From the NCBI GenBank assembly GCA_947579665.1, contig OX388343.1, positions 90,810,254 to 90,874,253 on the forward strand: 64,000 nt of DNA. Direction: 5' to 3'. The position numbers and the translations under genes were made by a program. Within the stretch, counting starts at the first letter, position 1; each line of letters starts with the position of its first letter. Source of the DNA: Sympetrum striolatum (taxonomy: Eukaryota > Arthropoda > Insecta > Odonata > Libellulidae). Positions 59,022-64,000 of this stretch are shown here, one piece after another. Under the pieces are notes generated by a model. The model did not search any database. It was not told the origin of the DNA and saw nothing but the letters and a program-made list of their open reading frames with translations.

Positions 59022-60049
59022 CATTGTTGAACTGATAAGGTTTTTGTTATTATATGGTAATCCAAATTTATTAATTTGTGGTTGAAAATGTCAAAGAATC
59101 ATTATTCTTAAATGATTTATGACATTCAATGCAACTATCAAGGAAGTTTCAAAGAAGAAATCATTACAAACATAACCGCAACAAAATAATAGCTCCAACA
59201 GGGTGTCATGTAGTAACTGAATGAAACAATTTCATCATCAAGAAATATTTATTTTTGCTATTAAGGTGCATTGACACTAGTCATTTTTATTAATAAATCT
59301 AGTACTTTTTGCTGCTGCCTCTCCCTCTCCAGTCTCTGCATTTGCTCCTCCCTTTCCATAGCCAACCTTATTTCTCTCTCCTTCTTCTACAGTTCAAAAT
59401 TTCCCTTTCCATTTCTATTTTTTGAGTCTCCAGGACCATTTTCTGCTTCTCGATATTCAGCCTCTCCCTTTCTAATCTGAGGGATTCTTCCTCCCTCATT
59501 GCAGCCCTTGCATGCTTCTCCCTTATGAAGCTGAAGTACTCGTTACTCTCACATCTCTTCCTCTTCCGACAACCTAAGAAATTCAGAAAAAGTATAAGGA
59601 GTGCTTAATGTGAACAAAATTAAGTTCTCAACCATGAAACCAACAATCACATAACATTCCTTTATAATCTACAACAAAAGTTCACATGTAAAATACTGTA
59701 GGTGGAAATGATTTCCTATGCATAGTCACATTTATATCTTCATGTCTACAGATAAAATAGGAAGTAATGCCACACCAACCTGGGGAGAATACATTCTCAT
59801 CTACCCTATGAGGAGCTGAAGCAGTTTCATTTGTTGTTGAGGCACCTTTGAAGTGAAAGTAATGGAATATTTATATTTGATAATAGATGATATTCTTCAT
59901 TCCTTCCTTTCATCAAATGACTATATGGAGATTTTTCAACTCACCAGTTGCCTGAGTGGAAGATCCAGCTTCCACCAATTCCATGAATTCTTCACCTCCG
60001 TCACCCAACTGGAGGACATCTATAATGACTTGTGGTTCAGTCTTTCTCC

Positions 60050-60580
60050 CTGAAACAAAGATGAAATGAGTCTACCTCAGTAAATTTGTGAGCTCTCCAG
60101 TTTCATTGAAGTTGTCACATCATATAAACATTAATAATAATAATATAATAATAAAAGGACATCATTAGGGCGATACTGAAATATAAAAATTATAATCAAG
60201 AAAATAATAGAAACAGAATATTCACTAGAATGAACTAACTTTGTCCATTATTACCATTAAATTAGCATGAACAGGAGTTCGATTGATAAAAGCTCGTCAA
60301 ATATTCGGAATGAGATAAGGATTATAAAAACACAGCAAATGATTGGTAAAAATGCTAACTTCAAATGAAAAAATCTGATGTGGCCAGCACATGACTTTCT
60401 CCATATATAAGATGAAAATATTTATCTACGACAGTAATTTCGAACTCTATATTCCATCTAAATTTGGTAGATGAGTGATTAATTTATATATTATTATCTT
60501 TGACGTCACAAACATTTTAAATAATGTTTTTCGGGACACGATCGATGAAAAACGATGAAATTTACCTTTCGCGCAAAGAG
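60050..60580. other. Intronic AT-rich stretch, nothing recognised
   Basis: Between partner-gene exon 2 and the duplicated segment. It has an AT/AAT-rich run near 60130-60160 and no other structure. Confidence 0.5.
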
Positions 60581-60587
60581 CCGAGGG

Positions 60588-61210
60588 CGCCCACAAAGTA
60601 GATAATCGGCAAATTCCGGTTTATCAGTATTTCATGAATAACTCCTAAACAATCAGTGATACAAAAATATTTTTCATACAAAAGTTGTATTAAATAATAT
60701 TTTCTAAAACGTTTATTATTAAATGGTACATACCTAAATCTCATATTTATGGAGATATTTTGAAAACCGGAAATGAGCTTTGAAGAATGAAGCTCGACTT
60801 CCGGGCAACCGATTTACTCCAAAAACTGATCAACTCTAACGACACCAACCAAAGTAATACATATGAAATTAAGTGTTGATACAACGAATGGTTTCCATGT
60901 TAGAGCTCCCACGAAGTACATAAAAGTTACTTCCGTTTTATCGGTATTTCACAAATAACTCCTAATCAACTGGTGATACAAATATCTGTTAAATACAAAA
61001 GTTATAGTAAATTACATTATCTAAACCTTTTATAAGGTATACAATATACGTATATATCATATTTATGGAGATATTTTGAAAACCGGAAATGAGCTTTGAT
61101 GAATAAAGCTCGACTTCCGGTTGACCGATTTACTCCAAAAACTAATCAACTCTGACAGCACACACCACAGTTATACATATGAAGTTTGATATTGATACAA
61201 CTAATAGTTT
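60588..61210 (-). repeat. ~310-bp tandem duplication
   Basis: Two adjoining copies, about 60588-60905 and 60906-61210, both from GCGCCCAC or GCTCCCAC through TTTATGGAGATATTTTGAAAAC and CTCGACTTCCGG. A third start (GCGCCCACAAGC) at 61210 runs straight into a CA microsatellite. Probably a dispersed short element or LINE 3' region duplicated inside the partner-gene intron. Confidence 0.7.
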
Positions 61211-61211
61211 T

Positions 61212-61265
61212 TACGTTAGAGCGCCCACAAGCACACACACGCATACAGAAACACACACACACAGA
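61212..61265 (+). repeat. CA-type microsatellite
   Basis: Imperfect ACACAC run (ACACACACGC..AAACACACACACACAGACA) at the end of the duplicated segment. Followed by CATTCCGAAAATAGTCAAAACG, perhaps part of the same dispersed element. Confidence 0.75.
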
Positions 61266-61499
61266 CATCATTCCGAAAATAGTCAAAACGTGTTCTAGGG
61301 ACCCCAAAACATGTATTTCCGTTGAAATCTCGTAGTCGAATTTTTTCATGAAAACAATACTTTCTTTATACTTCGTATATGGAGAAAAAGAGATGCTCCG
61401 AATTATCCACTTACCTTTAAGTCGATGTTTCTCCGTCTGCTCCATTCCTCCTTCGGTGAAGTCCATTGCATACTTTCGGCATTACCTTCCCTCATATTC

Positions 61500-62760
61500 T
61501 TCGCATGGACCCTCCTCCCTTATTCTTCTTGTACTGCTTCTTTGTATGTATGCTTCCGAATTGGACTATTACAGTTTCGCTTATGCCCGTTTTCTAGAGA
61601 TAGATCGCTTCTGAACCCAAACCATTGAGGACGACCAGGAGGTCCTTCTTTTCTGTACATTCGTAACACCGTCAAACATTTGGCTTTTGGATAGCCGTGT
61701 GTTAATTATTCACCGATCAGCCTCTTCTTCCGCCACTTTAATTGATATACCCTACTGCTTAAACGTATAATGATGTGCAAAAATTATTTAATTTTATTGA
61801 AATTCGATCAAATTTATATTTATAAAAAACTAGGCCAACTGCGGAATAAGTGATAGCAAGATTTCTTAGCCAGAGGAACACCAGAGGCCAGCCAAGTTCA
61901 CGTGAGAACGCATAAGCTATCAAAACGAAGTCCTCAATATCAGGTATTTTTCTTCCGAGTATTCTTTATTACGGATTAACCGTTGTACTTTCCTTCGAGG
62001 TGATAAATGAACTTGGAAGAGGTGAAAGCCAATGGTAAATACCTTTGAAACCAAGACAATTTTGTTTCGACGTTAACAATACTAATTGTTAAAAGCGAGG
62101 TTGAAGAAATATACGTAGAATTCCGGGTTAGGCAGGTTTCCGTTTTGGTCGGGTTTTACGGTATATTATGCTAGTAAATTACCACGTCTAAGGTCTGAAA
62201 TAAATATACATACAGTTTATATAATCGCCATTGCTCTTTTGCACCATTGAATAATCATGCATTTAGAGGAGTCAGGATTATGGATGTCATTGACACGTTA
62301 TGCCTGATGTCAGTGATGTGACCAGAGGTTTCGTAGTCATAACCGGCCAAAGCATCGCACCGCGTGGGCGGATCGGGCCATAACGGCGCCAATTCAAAAA
62401 CGGGCATAAAGACCTGTGAAATAATTGGAGTAAGCAAATGTAATTGTATTTCTTTTCTTGGTTTTGGTTTCTTTTCTTTGAAGTGTTTCTGCCTTGCTCC
62501 ATTCTGAAGTTTGCGGTAACGGAATATAGGCGATAAACACACCGATTGGTGAAGGTAAAGCGAGGTCTAAAATTAGGTACAGGGACCTTATTAGGTTCAT
62601 TATTTTTTCCTGATTGAAATTATTGAAGTGCGATGATTTCGTATCACTTGGATATACATCCTATAATATCCTTATAGAAATAAAACTCAAAAGTGGCCTG
62701 AGATTAGCATGCTTAAAAGAGACATCTGGCAGTTTTTTCTAATACCTATTATAGTTTAAG
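61500..62760. other. No gene recognised
   Basis: Moderately AT-rich. A short GC-richer patch at about 62340-62400 (GCATCGCACCGCGTGGGCGG) stands out but matches nothing here. It may contain the unrecognised right end of the Harbinger element. Confidence 0.45.
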
Positions 62761-63360
62761 TTTTTCCGCCTACTTACGTCACATATGACGTCATATTGCG
62801 GGAACGTTCAAATTTTGAATCGTTTTCAACAAGCGACTAGAGATGGCATAATGTTTCTTAGCACATCCTCTATCCATCTTTGATTCTGGATTAATATAAA
62901 AAATTACGAAGATAATGTCTCTGCAATTTGTATTTTCGGTGAGATTCATCTATTTTTCTGAGGTAAGTTTAGTTCTGCTCGTCTAAATATCCTTCTTACA
63001 CACTCCTTATTACTTCTCCCGGTCGCCTTCCCGCCGTACTCGTAAACATCAGACAGAAGAAATATACGTACGCTGGAAAGAAAAGAGAGTATAACAGAGA
63101 AAAGAAAGAAGAATATTCACTTCTTTCAACTGTTTGGCCGGAGATTATGCTGGTTACTTTATCGATGTTGAAGATTTTCTTCGTCTCCTTGTGGCTACGT
63201 TGTTCGCCATTGATGAACAGACCATTGGACTGACATAGAATTTATTAAACATCAACGAAGAGATTAGTGAGTGAGTAAGATATATTTATGTTTGTTGTCA
63301 CGGGAATCATTCCACAAACTTTTGATATCAGAAGTAATGAAGAAAAAAATTGAATTAAAA
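62760..63360 (-). repeat. Right-arm repeat R3, partial
   Basis: Matches R1 at about 54385-55025: TTTTCCGCCTA..TACGTCACA, AGCGACTAGAGATGGC, CTCCCGGTCGCCTTCC, GACCATTGGACTGACA, and CTTTTGATATCAGAAGTAAT, in the same order and orientation. More diverged than R1 against R2. Confidence 0.75.
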
Positions 63361-64000
63361 ATCAATGTCAACGGCATTCCAGAAAGTAACGCCTGACAAT
63401 CTCTAATTGATTTGGATATGTAGTAAAAAATATTAATCCGATAGAAATGGTCTTTTCCTTATTACCTGGACACAAAATATGACAATTTCTGGCCTCAACT
63501 CCTCAGTGTTTATTCCGTGATGAGATATTTTTCAAATTCACCGGAGTGTTCTATGTCATGAACATTCATGGAAGTAAGTGTTATAGATAGTTTACCATCA
63601 TTCATAGATTTTGATGCGGCTCCTGATAGCTAATCATTGGCGAACGTTTTTCAAACCCGTTTGGAATGAGAAACGAAGCAGCTGTGGACACACGTAAGTT
63701 GAAGGAAAACAAAGACCGACAATCCCTAGTACGGGAAATACGTGATTTCTGAAAATTTACAAAATGAATCCGAGATCTTCAGTTTTTCAATAATTAGCGG
63801 GAGGAGTTAAGATTGGAGGTAGATTTGATGTCCTAAAATACGTAAATTAGACAATAGACAATAGCCTGCCTTTAATGAATTCACGGAGCACTTAAATTCA
63901 TTTCTATCTCTTATTCCGTGGAGGGATAACATTCCACGAACTTTTGATATCAGAAGTAATGAAGAAAAAAATTGATAATTTTCCAAAAAGGAACGTATGG
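63360..64000. repeat. End of window, short repeated piece, no gene
   Basis: The stretch CTTTTGATATCAGAAGTAAT plus AAGAAAAAAATTGA of R3 (about 63320) returns at about 63936, some 616 bp on, suggesting another subrepeat. No coding region is seen. Confidence 0.5.

Larger units (their letters stand above)
59261..61466 (-). pseudogene. Harbinger partner gene (Myb/MADF type), DNA-binding exon missing
   Basis: Minus-strand exons in order: 61466-61415 (MDFTEGGMEQTEKHRLK, donor GTAAGT), 60049-59945 (RKTEPQVIIDVLQLGDGGEE), 59845-59780 (ASTTNETASAPHRVDE), and 59573-59261. All joins are phase 1 and keep one frame. The last exon starts with a basic cluster (CRKRKR) and a coiled coil rich in R, E and L (EEESLRLERERLNIEKQK), broken by a one-base shift near 59390, then ends KVLDLLIKM. 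Such coiled-coil tails are usual for the Myb/MADF protein that helps Harbinger transposase bind DNA. The exon that should carry the Trp-rich DNA-binding domain is not seen. The gap between exons 1 and 2 is filled by the ~310-bp duplication at 60588-61210. A donor-like AAAG|GTAAAT at about 60567 in the right phase may be its last trace. Confidence 0.7.
57173..61500. mobile_element. PIF/Harbinger element (ends not defined)
   Basis: Holds a DDE transposase gene on the plus strand and a convergent coiled-coil partner gene on the minus strand, the usual two-gene PIF/Harbinger layout. It sits between R2 and a later piece of the same right-arm repeat at 62760, so it was inserted into that repeat. 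Terminal inverted repeats and the usual 3-bp target duplication were not found by eye. The bounds are the edge of R2 and the first exon of the partner gene. Confidence 0.7.

Noticed and set aside
1..64000. Firm claim that this is a centromere
   Set aside because: Higher-order repeats and nucleosome-length monomers fit, but many non-centromeric satellites share these traits. ChIP or cytology is needed.

Overview
The window is eukaryotic, most likely an insect or other arthropod. It is AT-rich, has spliced introns with GT..AG junctions, Pol III style tRNA-like sequences, and a transposon mix (BEL/Pao LTR element, L1/Tx1-like and CR1-like LINEs, Tc1/mariner-type ends, a PIF/Harbinger element) common in arthropods. 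The species cannot be told from the sequence. No ordinary host gene is recognisable. It is a repeat-dominated, heterochromatin-like locus.

Left arm (1-50084): ten head-to-tail units of a macrosatellite, standard length about 3.74 kb. Each full unit carries a head-to-head pair of tRNA-like sequences about 28 bp apart and, further on, a third tRNA-Ser-like sequence on the minus strand. Between them lies a block of diverged monomers of roughly 140-170 bp, so the 3.74 kb unit is itself a higher-order repeat. Units 1-7 (subfamily A) and 8-10 (subfamily B) differ consistently. Units 3, 5 and 6 share one CR1-like LINE insertion at the same site, which records part of the amplification history. A 5 kb L1/Tx1-like LINE (22939-27979) separates subfamily A from B. 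Unit 9 is split by a BEL/Pao retrotransposon (33785-47609), which is split by a 7.6 kb element with Tc1/mariner-type ends (37127-44694), which in turn contains a decayed CR1-like LINE: four levels of nesting.

Centre (50085-52570): two short arrays with a period of about 168 bp. The best conserved part of each monomer is an 11-bp motif like the tRNA T-loop / Pol III B box (GGTTCGANNCC).

Right arm (52571-64000): copies of a 2.64 kb repeat that is a diverged, reverse-complement relative of the left-arm unit, so the locus is arranged as a large imperfect inverted repeat around the B-box arrays. A PIF/Harbinger element (within about 57173-61500) is inserted here. It has a spliced but frameshifted DDE transposase gene and a convergent partner gene that appears to have lost its DNA-binding exon.

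All recognisable protein genes belong to mobile elements and every one has at least one break. The most unusual features are the density and regular spacing of Pol III promoter-like motifs in a satellite with nucleosome-scale periodicity, and the inverted layout of the locus. All coordinates and comparisons were made by eye.
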